A stretch of DNA of 64,000 nt from Panagrolaimus kolymaensis (lineage: Eukaryota > Nematoda > Chromadorea > Rhabditida > Panagrolaimidae): positions 1,798,001 to 1,862,000 of the forward strand of contig JAJQJQ010000051.1 in the NCBI GenBank assembly GCA_028622995.1, written 5' to 3'. The notes beneath the pieces were generated by a model. The model ran no database searches, was not told the DNA's origin, and saw only the letters and a list, made by a program, of their open reading frames with translations. Both the position numbers and the translations under genes were made by a program. Shown one piece after another: positions 23,174 through 36,070 of this stretch (within the stretch, counting starts at the first letter, position 1; each line of letters opens with the position of its first letter).

Positions 23174-23765
23174 ATGGCTATGATCGTTAATCAAAATCCT
23201 CCTCAACCTCGTATTCGTGATGAAATTGAACAAGATCTTGATGATCAAATCTTTATGGCAAATATACTTTTCCGTGCATCTTTGTTCGTACATGCTGGCA
23301 CAAGATTTTTGGATTCAACTTCTATGTTTTACTTTAATGGATGGCTGAATATTCAAAACCCACCATTTTATGATGATTATTATATGCTTATTGGATACTA
23401 TTGCTTAATTTTCATTTGTATTCCAGTTATCGTTGTAATTTGTCTTGATCATAATTTTCCTATTATGAGAAATGATTGGGTTCAATATTATTTTGTTGTA
23501 AGTTTATTTAGCTTTTTAATTACTTTTATTTTTTCATGCTCATTTTTAGGTTGCTGAATATGGTTATATTTTAATGACACTTGCTCATTTGCTCTATCAT
23601 GGAAGCTTATTATCGTTCGACTTTTTTATATTCATTATTTTGGGAAGTTGTTCTATTTTACGTCAATATAATCAATGGTATATCGCTTCAAAGAACTTGA
23701 AAGAATATCAACATCGAAATCGTCATCGTCTTTCTTATATTCTAAATGGTATCAAAGGTGCATAA
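23174..23765 (+). CDS. Four-pass membrane protein, module copy 1
   Basis: Two exons, 23174-23497 and 23550-23765, join at FV|VAEY in phase 0 to give about 179 residues. The N-terminus is hydrophilic (MAMIVNQNPPQPRIRDEIEQ). Several hydrophobic stretches follow, the clearest being YYMLIGYYCLIFICIPVIVV and, after the intron, LLSFDFFIFIILGS. The C-terminus is basic and conserved in all three copies (NLKEYQHRNRHRLSY..N.IKGA). There is no signal peptide. I do not recognise the family. The gene converges on sds22 copy 1 (515 bp between stop codons), and the same pair recurs inverted at 44159-46993. Confidence 0.8.
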
Positions 23766-24280
23766 ATAGTTATTATTTCTCGTTTTTGTGTGTATGTTTT
23801 TGTTGAGTTTGAAATATAAATAAACGATTTTGCTTCTGTCTTTTTTAATTTTTCTGCATTAAATCCAATATTTGATAAACCAATAACAAAAATAAACTTT
23901 ATTAAACATAATATGTTTGCCATATGAGGTCATAATCTTAAAAATAAAAGAGAGATAAATGTAAACAAGCGCATAACAAACTTTGTAAACTATACCTTTT
24001 GCGCTTATTTTAAAGTAACGAATATAACGTTTATCAACAATTCGTTGATCAAAAAATGTGGTTGTAAATGCCATAGTTTCACGTGAAAACATAGGCATAA
24101 AAGCATATTTTTTCTGTTTCTTCAAAGGCAAAGAAAATAGTGTTTGGTTGTGCGCGCCAATTCAATAAACGAGCTAATGACTATTTATTTATTCATTATA
24201 TCCCACAAACATATATTATTATAAAACAAAAGCAAAGAAAAAACTCATGAATCATAAAAAGAATACAATAAATCAAAAAG
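23766..24280. other. Convergent 3' spacer, duplicated
   Basis: Non-coding sequence between two convergent genes. Its middle part (around 23995-24110) is recognisably the reverse complement of 45750-45860 in copy 2, so the duplication includes the spacer. The open frames here are accidental. Confidence 0.5.
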
Positions 24281-25601
24281 CTAAATATTAAGATGATTCA
24301 TTTGTCCAAAAAAGTTATCATTTTCATTTGATGTTGGAGGAGCAAGTTGCCATGGATCACCTGAAATCCACCAAATTGGATAACTATCAAGTTGTTGAAG
24401 ATTTGGTAAAACATTAAATATAATTTGACGATAATCTTTTTCCTTTGATAATTGTGTTCCTTCAATTGAGAGATGTTTGAGTTCGAATAAATTTGAAAGA
24501 TCATGAACAAGTTTTTCTGGTGTAAGATTCTAAAAAACACGTAATTATGATTTTTGACAATAAAGAAACTAACCTTAATTTTACGAATCCAAAGTCGATT
24601 TAATTTCTTTAAACCTTTTAGATTTTCCAATTCATTAATTATATTATCATTGAGATCAAGGACCATCAAATTTTCCAATGCATCAAGGTTTTCAATTTTA
24701 GTGATTCCATTTTGTGCGATTGAAAGTGTTTCCAAATTGATTAATGTTTCCAATCCTAAAAACAACAAAAATAAAAAATAAATATGAAAATGTCTTTTTT
24801 CCGCCATTCGTTAGTTTCTTTTTCTTTGTCGCTTGCTTTTTTACGATCAAAACATCGTTTTATGGTTTCTTTTCTCTGAGAAAAAAAGGTTTTGTCTTTG
24901 TTTTCCTAGAAAATCCTTTACCACCAAAAATAGCTTACCTTGAATTTGAGTTATAGCATTTGCAGGAAGATCCAAAACTTTCAAATTTTTTGATAAACAT
25001 TCAAGATTTTCAATAAATTTTATTTGATTTGCGCCCAAATGAAGTTCTTCCAAATTCTTGAGATTTTCAAGGTTTTCAATCTTGGAAATTCGATTATCAC
25101 CAAGTTCCAATACTTTGAGATTTTGAAGCTAAAAAATAAATAATGGATTTATGAAAAGTTTTATAAATGACTGACCTTTTCCAAATTTTCAATTTTCATG
25201 ATTTTGTTTCGGCAAAGATAGAGTTTTTCCAAATTCTTTAAAGCATCCAAGTTTTCCACTTTTTCGATTCGATTAAAACTTAAATCCAAATATTTCAAAT
25301 TTACCAAAGCTTCAAGATTTTCAATTTTTCCAATCTAAAATTAAACATATATTTTTAAGTAAAAAAGAAAGAGGCTTACTTGATTATCATAAAGAATTAA
25401 TTCATTTAAAGTTGGAATGAAAAGTCCATGAATTTTAGTTAAACGATTCCAACGCATATTTAATTTTAAAGCTTTTTTCAAAAAACTTAAATCTCCCATT
25501 TCAGTTAAACGTTTTCGAACGAGATCAATTTCTTCTGCATTTTCATCCATTTCAATTGTTTCCATTTCTCCTTCTCCACCATCTTCTTTTTTTGATGCCA
25601 T
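24281..25601 (-). CDS. sds-22: sds22-like leucine-rich repeat regulator of protein phosphatase 1, copy 1
   Basis: SDS22 (PPP1R7) binds the PP1 catalytic subunit and directs it during mitosis and cell shape control. Five exons, 25601-25380, 25334-25176, 25128-24939, 24755-24574 and 24529-24281, join in phase to give about 333 residues. A Glu-rich N-terminus (MASKKEDGGEGEMETIEMDE) is followed by about ten 22-residue LRRs with the SDS22-type pattern, for example IGKIENLEALVNLKYLDLSF and ISKIENLENLKNLEELHLGA, and an LRR cap ending DYRQIIFNVLPNLQQLDSYP, as in the family. The C-terminal 35 residues after the cap are an extension. It is nearly identical to copy 2 at 44159-45522, differing mainly at the N-terminus and at scattered positions. 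A MITE lies 104 bp upstream. Confidence 0.92.
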
Positions 25602-25705
25602 TTCTTACTTTGGATAAAAAAGTTGATTCACAGGAAGAAAAATAAAAGTTTGTAGAAAGCAGCAACTTACTTTTTTTCAAGTGCTTGACTTTGATTTTGA
25701 CTTAA

Positions 25706-25896
25706 AGGGACATAGCTATTTCATGCTTTTCCGAAAATTTCGATACTGGGGCTGATAGGAACAGTTGGGGAGGCGCGTGTTTGAATTACCGTGTCACTTC
25801 TGTCTTACACGGTAAATCAAACACGCGCCTTACCAAGTGTAACTTTCAGTGCCCGCACACGAAATTTCAAAAAAGGCATGAAATAGCTATGTCCCT
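25706..25896. mobile_element. 191-bp TTAA-flanked MITE, second family
   Basis: The ends are perfect inverted repeats AGGGACATAGCTATTTCATG, flanked by TTAA at 25702-25705 and 25897-25900. The interior is an almost complete foldback: GGCGCGTGTTTGA pairs with TCAAACACGCGCC around an ACCGTGT/ACACGGT hairpin. In the paralogous region at 44032-44050 the flanks join directly as TTTACTTCAGTCAAA, an unoccupied site with TTCA in place of TTAA. The element therefore arrived after, or was absent from, the other duplicate. There is no coding capacity. Confidence 0.9.
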
Positions 25897-25980
25897 TTAA
25901 GTAAAATGCTGATTTTTTCTTTGGGAAAGTTTTTTTTCTATGGGAAAGCTTTGTACAAATGTTAGAAAATTTGCATAATA

Positions 25981-27998
25981 ATATTTAAGTGATAGGTTGA
26001 AATTTTGTTGTTGCTCTTTAAACCTTTTTTTTTTGATTTTATGCTTGGATTTTTATTTAAATGTGATAGGGTTTTCCTCATTTTGTTACTATATTAATTT
26101 TATTCACTATCATAAAAATAATAATATGAGAGATAAAAGTAAAGAGGAGCTGCTATAGACATAAAAATATAAAAACGACGAGAGTGGATGCGGTTTTGTT
26201 ATTTGTGTTTGAATGAATTATTTGAAAGTACTTCTTTTTTTGTTTTGTTTAAACTCTAGAGAATAATAAAAAAGATAAAAGGAATTTGGCAGAATTTAAT
26301 TCAATTTTATTAAGAACAACAATAGCAATTTAGATAATTGTTAAGAGATAAAAAAAAAGAAGAAATATGTGAGAGACTTAAGAAATTTTTGCTTGTGGTG
26401 GGTTTTTGTTTTTTGAGAAACATAAAACACAACAAATTCATAAAAGAAAAAAGTTACGATTTTTTAAGATTGAAAAGGAGAAATGAGAATTAAAGCGGAA
26501 AAGAATATAAACATTAGAGTTTTTATGAAACCAAATAAATAATCAAAAATCGATCTTTTCAACCATCGAAAAATATATACTTCTATTTTTTTATTTTGCC
26601 ATTGATAAATAAATAATGCAACTACATAAAATGTTTGTAAATTCTCTTTCTCTCGCTCGCTTTGCATAAAATTAATTTGCTAAACCAATAACTTTGTTGC
26701 CTAAATTAACAAAAAGTGTTTCGTCAAAAAAATTTATTTTTTTCTTTTAATAATAAAAATAATAATAAAAACGAGGTTTTACAGTAGTAATTAAGAAAAA
26801 AATTAAAAATTAATAATGAGACAAGTAATAAAAAAAACTAATATAAAAATTTAAAAAATTGGTGGTCTTAAAAAAATCAAAAAAGAAGTAATTCTCAAAA
26901 CAACGATGAATGAGTTTTTTACTTTTATTTTTTGTTTTCTCCGAAAAACTTTTTTTTGACCCGTGGTTTATAGAAAAAATATAAAGAAAAAAAAGAGTTA
27001 CATAACAAAAAGCGGTGATGACATACGAAAAAAAAAAATTTAAAACTATTTTTAAAAAAATTAATGAGAAAGAAAAAATGAGAGGGAAAAAGACAAAAAA
27101 GATGGAAATTCTTCTGGTGTGGGATGGATTAAACTCATTTTCTTTTTATTTTGGCAGTTTAGTAGTTGTCCTTCGGGAGAAACTCAACTTTTAATAATTT
27201 CAACAAAAAACAAGAAGCTTTTACAATATTATAAACCAGTAAAATAGTAAAAATAATTTTAGGGCTTTTTTAGATTGAAAACAAACAAACAAAAATAATA
27301 GTTAAGTATTGTAGCTTTTTTGGGTTCAAAAATATGGTATTGTTTCGCCATTGAAAGCCGCAGCAGCATCAAGGAATGATGGTATAGGTATTGAACGAAC
27401 CCATCCACTTTTTTATGAATATGGTTTCGAATAACATAAACATGAAAAAAACAACAAAAAGAAACGCAGAAGCAGCATTAAAAAAATGAAATTGGAATGA
27501 TGGTGGAAAAAAATTTAAATAGAAAAATAAACTAAAACAAAGGCACCTAAGTGAAGGGGAGAATAAGAAAGAAAAACCTAATAATCGAAAAAAATGAAAA
27601 GTTATAATGCCGATTTTTCCTCCAATTTTTGTTATTCTTTTCTTTTTTGCCCACACCAAGAAGATTTTTAGAAGACTTTATAGATAGAAAAAATACATAT
27701 AAAAACAAAGATGAAAATTTATTAAAATAATATTACGGTGAACAAAGACAAAAGAGAGACACATAATTAAAGAAACAAAATAAACAAAGTAAAAAAATAA
27801 TATGAACCTAATATTAATATAGTTAACAATATAAAGAACATTCTACTATGGTTTCTTAATACACTAATATTAAATAATTGAAAAAGAGAAAAAAATGCAT
27901 CTTTCAACAACTTCTTGTTCTTTTCAAAATAATTTTGTTTTGTTGATGGTTGATAATGGAAAAATGATGATGTTGAGAATTCAAATATTGAATGATGA
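25981..27998. other. 2-kb intergenic region, no gene seen
   Basis: Poly-A/poly-T and GA-rich low-complexity sequence between sds22 copy 1 and the 3' end of the Na/K-ATPase beta gene. Short open frames (for example 26464-26667 and 27369-27659, minus strand) have low-complexity Phe/Lys composition and no splice or domain support. Confidence 0.45.
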
Positions 27999-30732
27999 TT
28001 ATAATTCTTTTTCAATTGGAGCTGCATAATCTTCACGTAGAAGTTCAAAATGAACTAAACCAAGACGAGATTCAATATCTTGAACAATGTTATTTGCATA
28101 TGCGCGACATTCCACTTGTACAACACGGTTTACAGGTAATGAATTGAATTTGACGATGGCCTAAAAATGGAGATAGTGTTATTAAACATGGAAAGAATAT
28201 ATAGAAACATACAATTGGTTGATGATAATTTGACATCACAGCATAAGGATAGAAACGTCCATCGATACCTTCTGGTGGAACATATTGTCGTTCACCGATA
28301 TATTCTCTATCAGGTTCATACTAAAAATGAATGATGATTAGTAAACGAATGAAAAAAGCATGTGAAAAAGCATAGTTAGCCTTAATAATGTTAGCGAAAC
28401 TAAAGCTGAGAGAGGATATCAATAATTCTAAGCTTATAAGCAACACATTATCACTTTAGTTAAGGACTAAACCAGCGAAAAAAACAAAATGGTTCCAAAC
28501 TGCTTCCAATACCATCATAACAAAGATGAATAACTTACAGTTCCATCACAATTGAATGCAATACTTCCAGCTTTATATCTTCCTGCAACTTCATGTGGTA
28601 CATCTCCAGCTGGATAAGCTTCAGGTTTCCATCCAATTAACCGATTCAATGATAAAATAACACATGGTTGACCAGATTTAAAACCATAAGCATTTTTACT
28701 CGAACATCCAGCACTTTCAAATGCAGCTAAATCAAATCGGCATGCTTCTTCAGATGTACCATTATTCAATTTACCATCAATAATAACATCATTATTTGAT
28801 TGAATAGTTGAACAAATGCGAGTATCAGTAAGATTCTTATATTTTCCAAGATAATTATCAAGTACAGAAACATATTGGTCGTATGATGCAGGATCTTTAA
28901 CATTGAATTTGATTAAAGTTGAATCAGGATCATCACGTAACCATGGTTGATAGCCAACGCCTGAAAATAAAATGAGTAATAAAGAAATTAAAGAAGTAAA
29001 TGTACGAAGATATACACAATTTGAATTTTAATGGATCGATTAACTAACGCACAGAAATATTTGGGCTACCAAATACTAATGAGAATTATGCGAAGTGTTT
29101 AATTGTGATAAATCTCAAAGCAATGGAATATGAAGAGTTAAAAAGTGAACAAGCTAATGCAATTATGTCTTTAGTTTTTGCAACATCATACGTTTGAAAA
29201 TCAGGCATAGCACGAGCTACCTGATGGCACTTCCTATCTCTTAAGGTTAATCATTGTTGCAACATAATCGCAAAGCTATCCACTTTAACTCAATAAGGAT
29301 GCTAACATCCAAAATTTGTGTAGGTTTAACAAAATTTTTAGCTCAATAATAAGAAAACCAAAGACATTTCAAGCTTTGATTCCATTTTCCCCTTACTATG
29401 CACATCTTTTCTCTCTTTTTCAACTATTTGTTTTTTGAAACTATTTTTGAGAGCTCAATTTTTTATCATCTTGTTCTTCATCAATCATCGCCCATTAAAC
29501 TTTAATTTCAAATTACAAAAAGGGACATTTCCGTCCGTGTTTTATTTTTACGTCGGAAATAAAAGTTGAAAGAAAATGCAATGCGCCTCCATTATGTCTA
29601 TGTTTCATCAAATATTTTAATTGAATGAAAGTGAAATTTTGCGCAAAAGAAACAAGTATTTCAACCTTGCATATATAAATAAAGAGCCCATAAAAAGTGA
29701 ATCAATACAAGGTCATGTAAAGGAATGAGAAGTTGACTACTAAGAATAGAGCAAAATGAGAGAAAGATCAAAGAATGCGTGTAAACATTTTTTTGGTATT
29801 TTTAGTATAGTTACTGCCAGAAAAAAAAGTGTCTGGTATTTCCTAATCGTGTCTTCCAACAAGAAAGATATGCAAAGCGTGATGTTTTAAGAATGGAGAA
29901 GTTTGGAAAAGTTTAAAAAAGACGAGTTTTAGAAGGTCAAGCATGTAAAAGGGTGAAGAAAAGGTTATTACAATAGCTCATTCATATTTTTGTCGTTAAC
30001 TAGTAAGAACCCTAAAGTGTGTAAGCTGTAAGAAAAAGCATGTCTTTCCGTGATTACTAGATTCTAACAGCCTTTCTAAAGGTACCAACAAACCTAATAT
30101 GACTAACTTTACCACTTTTCCATTAAGACAATGAATCAATGAAAGAAAACAAACATACCAGGATTAACACCAATAATAGTACCAGGACCATAAAATCTCG
30201 GTAATTGAGGATCAATTGTGGATAAAAATATTTTTAAGCATCCAAGCCAAAATAATGCAAGAAGGATATAAAAGATAATATAAAACACAGTAATTTGAAA
30301 CCACGATTTTGCAGTACGACCAAGACAGGTGCCAGCTTCTTTATTATAAAGGAAATGCAAAAATCCAGATTTTTGTGGTGGTGCAGCTTTTTTACCATTT
30401 GATATTAACTAAAAAATGAATGAACGATTAGACACTTCATAAATAAAACGAGATAAAGAAAGAGGATTTAATGTGATGCTAAATCTCAAAAAAAGAAAAG
30501 GAGCATCTTTTAAGAAAGCTTTAGAACAATGTTGGATATACTAAAACGATGTTAGCAAACATATTCAACTACTCCAATACTAGTATCAGCATCTCAGTAA
30601 TTTTTAATTCTGATGTTGAAGTTAACCCACAAAATCGTTGAATAAAATTCGGGTAACGAAGTATCCCAAAAAATATGAAAAATTACATACCGTTCCTTCT
30701 TCAGGCTGATATCTACTTCCACCTTTTGCCAT
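27999..30732 (-). CDS. nkb-1: Na+/K+-transporting ATPase beta subunit
   Basis: The beta subunit is a type II membrane glycoprotein that chaperones the alpha subunit of the sodium pump to the plasma membrane. Five exons, 30732-30691, 30408-30159, 28960-28539, 28320-28213 and 28160-27999, join in phase to give 327 residues. A cytoplasmic start ([14 protein letters not shown]) leads to [18 protein letters not shown] just before one transmembrane helix ([20 protein letters not shown]). The ectodomain has paired Cys ([39 protein letters not shown]), N-glycosylation sites ([14 protein letters not shown]), the family motif [15 protein letters not shown], and the C-terminal pattern [19 protein letters not shown]. 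Intron 2 (about 1.2 kb) and intron 1 (282 bp) are long compared with the roughly 50-bp introns elsewhere and may carry regulatory elements. Confidence 0.95.
28961..30158 (-). other. Unusually long intron of nkb-1
   Basis: This is the 1.2-kb second intron between the transmembrane exon and the ectodomain exon. I see no exon, RNA or repeat inside it. It is less poly-A-rich than the intergenic DNA, which could reflect regulatory content. Confidence 0.4.
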
Positions 30733-33700
30733 TTTTGTTACCTGAAACCTTAAACATGAATGAATTTGATCCAAAAAAACACACGACAAAAATACATATA
30801 TGCATATACAAAAAATACGCGGTTATTGGTTTTTTCTACTTATTTTTGCTGATTAATCAGAAAATAAAAAGCAATGTAAGAAAGAGAGCAAAAGAATAAA
30901 AATTGAGGAGTCTTTCGCCTCTCTCTCACAGAAGCTAATACAAACATAACACGTAAGTAAAATAAAAATGTATGTAGGTAGAAGAAGAAAATGGAAGGAA
31001 AAAAGGAAGGAGTAAAAGAAAAAAAAAGCAGATAATAACTTTGTCGATGTTGTTGTACTTCACCGTCTATCTCTCCACTCTCTTTCTCTCTCTCTTTTCC
31101 TCAAAAAAAGGAAATAAAAAGTAAGCGCAAACGAAAGAAAGAAAAATTTTGGACACGTTTTTGATGATGAAGTTAGTTGAATATGTTGTTGATGATTGTT
31201 TGTGTTGTACATACATTCTCATATAGAGACTCCTCAATGTTTTTATATTCTTCCGTAAAGAAAAAAAAGTTTCCAATAAAATAAAAAAATTAACACAACA
31301 ACAAGACTCTCCTAAATAAGGATGGAAAAGAGCAATAAAAAAATTTGAGAGGCAGCAGTGAATCAGTCAGTCAAGATGAGTAGTAAACTGCAAAATAGCA
31401 TCACAAATAAGGGTTGAGGAAGGGCAAAAGCAAAAGGAGAAAAAATCAAATTGCTTCAAACGAACATGAATAAAAAAAATATTGGACGCGAATGAAGAAG
31501 AATGAAGCTAAAGCAAATTGGTTGCCTTCAAACAACAAACCTAAACCAAAAAAAAGCAAAGCAACAAAAACGCGAAGAAGCAACAACAAAAATTGGTTTT
31601 TTTTTTGTCCAACCACGAAAAAACAAGCAATTTTTTTTTTGCGCGTTTTCAAACCTAAAAAATGTGAATGAATGAATGATGAAGAAAAAAAGCTGACACC
31701 AGCTAGATGGATAAATGGGTGGATGGAGGGAATGGAATGGAAGGAAAAAACCCAAGAGAGATTTATCAATTGTAAAAATAGAAAGAAAATAGAGAGTGAA
31801 AAAGAAAAAAACGATGAGGAAAGCTAAAAACACTTTTTTTAACATACAAACACAAACTCAAAGACAAAAAAAACATTCAATTTTTTCTTCTTTTTTTCTT
31901 TCTATCTCAGCATGTTGCCAGATGGCCCAAAAATATAAAAAATAAGAAAAAAATTGTTAAGTGTGTGAAAAAATAAAATAAAATAAAAAAATAAATTGAA
32001 TGTCTTTTTAGCCATAAAAAAATATTTTGGCAGAATAGGACTATTCTAACCGCAGCAAATAATTATCGTCGTCAATGTTTGTTGGTTGGTTGGTTTAAAC
32101 GCTATAAAAAAATACGCTAAAATAATAATAAAAAAGTGGCAAAAAGTAAAAATTAAAAAAGTCTGTCGACTGTGGATATTAGGAAAATGAATAAAAGTTT
32201 GGTTTTTTTTTGATGTAAGACTTGGAATAAAAATAAAATCATAAACTTTTAAAAAAATAGAAAAAGCAAACGCAAAAATAAAATTTGAAAGAAATAAAAG
32301 TGAAAAGATGAAGTTTTATCATAAAAACATAAATAAAAGCAGGGTTTCCATGTAAGGAATTACAAAATTTTTAGTTTAAAATAAATATTTTAAAAGTAAA
32401 TCAGATAATTTAAGCTACAAAAACTTTTCTGTATCTTTTTTTTAGACATTCAATAACCCCCAAAAACCCTGGAATTAAAGCCAAAATTTAAACCAAAAAA
32501 TAATCTAAAAAGAAACAACAAAAAAATGTTCGATAAGTAAAATTTTAAACATACACACGAAAAAGAAGGAGAAAAAAGTCGAAGAATAAACTGTTCTATG
32601 GCATTTAAAAAACTTAAACTAAAAAAAAATAAGCGGCGCCAAAAGACAACAATGGAATAGAACGAAACACAAAAAAAACATTGACTTTAAAAAAGAAGAC
32701 GAGCAACAAAAAATATATTTATAACGGACGGAGACGACGACGACGACAAAGTCAAAACGACGACGAAGAGGATGACAACCCACGCTAGTAACCGAAAAAA
32801 AAAATAAAAATAGGAAGAGTAAATTTGCGTCAAAATTTGTCGTAGCGTCGTCGTTGTCGCATCGTTGCTGCTATGGCCAAACAACATAAAAAAATAAAAA
32901 TAAAAATACTTAAGTCAAAATGAGGACAGCTTTTAACGATGAAGGAAAGGAGAAGAAACAACAAAACATTTGGACCTATATTTTTTTCTCAGGCTGCAAC
33001 TAAATTAAAAAAAAAGCGTTTTTTGGGTTTTCTTCCAAAAAAAGCTAGCAGCAGCAAAGTCGATGGCAATGGTGAAATTTAAGCAAGTGCCACCACCGCC
33101 GCTTCGGTCGATAACTGCTGAAAAGGCAGTGGCGCCGGCAATGAAAATGGAAAAAGCCGCATTTTTTTTATATTCAAAATGCAAACTCAAAAATTTTATT
33201 TACGAATTGAAATTTTGTTCTCTTTTTTGGCATGGATATTTGGTAGCTAGATAAAAAAGAGAACACAATAATTCCAAGCCGCTATTCCCGGTTGTTGTTG
33301 CCATCCGTGGCATTCGTATTTTTCTTTTTTATTGAGAGGAAAGTAGTCGCTTGGTTTTTTTATTTACAAAAAACAAGATTGCTAATTTTTTTATTTTCCT
33401 TTTTTTACGTTAGATTCTTTATTATTTTTTAAACAGCTAATAGAAAGAGGAAGATGGGAGAGAAGAGAAGAAAAAAAGAAGATGAATGTTAAGAGGCTTG
33501 CTTCATGTGTTCATTTTTTGATTAAAAAAATAAGAAACAACAAAAAAAAGAATCAAAAAACACTAATTTTGTCGATAATAAAAATAATCGTTTCTGAAAT
33601 AATAATTACTGAGAGTCTAACCATGATAATTAAAAAATAACATACAAAAATTTTAAAAAATTCTCGAAACAAGCTTCAGACTGCGAATATTTTGATTCCG

Positions 33701-35847
33701 TTATGGAAACAAAAGTAAATTTTAAAAAACCATTACCTAAAATTCGTCAAAGCACTTGCATTCAATTTTTTTGGATTTTTTATATTTGGAAAAAGGAAAA
33801 ACGGGGAGTTAAAAAGTAAGGCAAGCTGATGATAAAACAAAAATTTTTATTTGGTCCTCAAATAAAAAATCAAACAATTGGGAAACGAAAAACTTTATAT
33901 ATTTTTTTTTGTGACAAAAAAAATAAAAAGAGTTATTCCATCTTTTTTATTTTTATTCCTTTCTGTTTCAAATATCAATTTTTTTTCTCCCGTTGTTTTT
34001 ATTTGTCATTTTTTTCCCTACCAACTCAAACTGGCTGCTTGCCTGCTGGCTGGCTGCCTCGTTACTTGGCTAGTGGTTCAGTTGGGGAGGGCTGCTTTTT
34101 TTAAGTTACACAAAGAAAAATTATATAAATATATATTTTTGGGGACATCCCATTTAGAAACTCTTAAAACTAAAATAAAATAAAAATTTGGCAGCCGTCG
34201 CCAAAAGCAGCGGTGGCGTAGCAAAGCAAGTAAACCAGCAGCAGGCTGTCGTCTCCTGTAGTGACAGCAACCAACCAACAAAACAATAAACGGCAAAAAT
34301 GTTCACGAACAACAAAAAATTTTTCTTTTCTTTTTTTTATTTGGACCAACGAAACTCTTTTCCTCCAAGTTAGTTTTACACACAAGTGGGACAAAGCATT
34401 AGCAGCCGCCTATCTGAAACTCAATATAACAACGCTGGCTCCATCGAGCAGGGAAGCGGCTAGTAGCGGCGTAGTCGATTCTCTCCTTTTTTTTTCTCAA
34501 TAAAAACTTTTTTCCTTTTTATTTTTCAGACAAACAAAAATAAAAGACAGACGAATATTGACTGCTGTTGGCTGGCTTGGGTGGTTGGAAGATAGTTAGA
34601 AAAAAAAATTTCGTTTGGACGCCAACTATTTTCAAGCGAGCGAACAAACGAACACATACATACACGCTCATAGAAGCTGACGATGGATGGAGGGATACAC
34701 GGATGAATAAAAAAGACTGCGCTTATAGAAGGAAATCGACTGTCGATAAAGAGAGAGAGAAGCCGCAATACCTACTTTGTCTTTGTTGTATATGAAAAAC
34801 ACAACAACAAAAAATTGTTTGTGACCGATCGAACAACAACAGGCTGGTTGACTGACAGACGACTAACGAATAACTGAGAAACCCAGACCGACTTTTCTTT
34901 CCTGCTGTGTTGCGACTGCCAACGAACACTATTGGCAGTAGGAAACAGTCTATATAAGTTTTTCTTACACACAAAAAAGAGTTTATCGGAGTTTCCTTCT
35001 TTGCAACAACGCCGGCTGCCGCCCAATGGCAAAGAAAGCAAAACTACCACCGCCTAGTGAAGTTGTTGCCGCCAAGAAAAGAAAGAATAAAATGCAAAGG
35101 ACGTCGACAACTAAAAGCAAAGTTAGACAGACTCCTTTTTCTTCTTCTTTCCAAAGCAGCTAGCAACTAGGCAGCTTAAAAATGCTTTTTATTTTCTTCC
35201 TCTTTATTTCATTTTCTGTTCTTGGGCCGTGACGAAAGCGGCCTTCAGAGAGCAATAACGCAAAACACATACACATACTTTTTTCTTTATTTTTTTTTCG
35301 AAAGAAGACAAAAAAAAATGACGTACAAAACAAAATATTCTTTTTAGTTTTAGTTTTCTTTCTCTCTCACTCACTTAGTTTTCATTCCCTTTTTTCTTCT
35401 TCTCCGCCTTTATTACTAGCAGCAGGAGCAGCAGCTAGAAAGTGTCGAGCAAAGAAAGAAATAGACTTAAAGCAAAAAAAGCAAGTAGTAGCTGCAGCTC
35501 CCGTGTTTTAAAAATAGGGGCCAAAAGGAAAAATTTTTTATTTGCGTTTGCGCAAAATAAAAAAAATATTTTTTACCTTTTTGCATTTTTAATCGCCTGC
35601 TTTTACATGAAAAAAAAGAAAAAAGAAGCGCACCCGATCAGACAAACAATAAAAATAACAAAGAAAAAAACTTAAAACATTAACTTCCGTTTTTCAATGA
35701 AAAAAAAAAGTTTTTAAAAACCCTCAAATTTTAAAGCAGTCGTCAAGAAACTAAAATAAAAAAAAATGTGGGAATTAAAAAGAAAAAAAACTTTTTTTAA
35801 GCTGCTTGAAGTCGTTTGCTTTTTTTAAACATTTAGCAGACGATTAA

Positions 35848-36070
35848 AGGGAGTGTCTCAGGCGATGGCAGGATTCCTTACGACGGGTGTTCCTAGCCCG
35901 AAAGTTTTTTCACTGTCTCAAAGCCTTCCAAAGTGCCACAAAAAGTTTGAAGCTTTTTGTAGCTATTTGCAAAAAAAGTTCCTTCCACGAAAAGCATTTC
36001 GAAATGTTTCGTAAGCAAAAACAAAGGGAGCCGTCGTAAGGAATTCCTGCCATCGCCTGAGACACTCCCA
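35848..36070. mobile_element. 223-bp TTAA-flanked MITE, copy B of first family
   Basis: The inverted ends are AGGGAGTGTCTCAGGCGATG and its mirror beginning TGGGAGTGTCTC. They are flanked by TTAA at 35844-35847 and 36071-36074. Interior GACGGGTGTTCCTAGCCCG is shared with copy A at 13495. The outer arms extend about 30 bp as a stem (GGCAGGA.TTCCTTACGACGG). There is no coding content; minus-strand open frames across it are accidental. Confidence 0.85.

Larger units (their letters stand above)
23005..25980. repeat. Duplicated module, copy 1 (inverted relative to copies 2 and 3)
   Basis: From the TGCATGCA word through the membrane gene, the spacer, sds22 and about 380 bp of its upstream region, this stretch is the reverse complement of 43935-47155. 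The only large difference in the upstream part is the 191-bp MITE at 25706-25896. Boundaries are estimated by eye. Confidence 0.8.

Noticed and set aside
31446..31845. Two overlapping minus-strand frames of about 105 residues upstream of nkb-1
   Set aside because: Phe/Ser/Leu-rich translations of poly-A/GA tracts with no domain or splice continuity.
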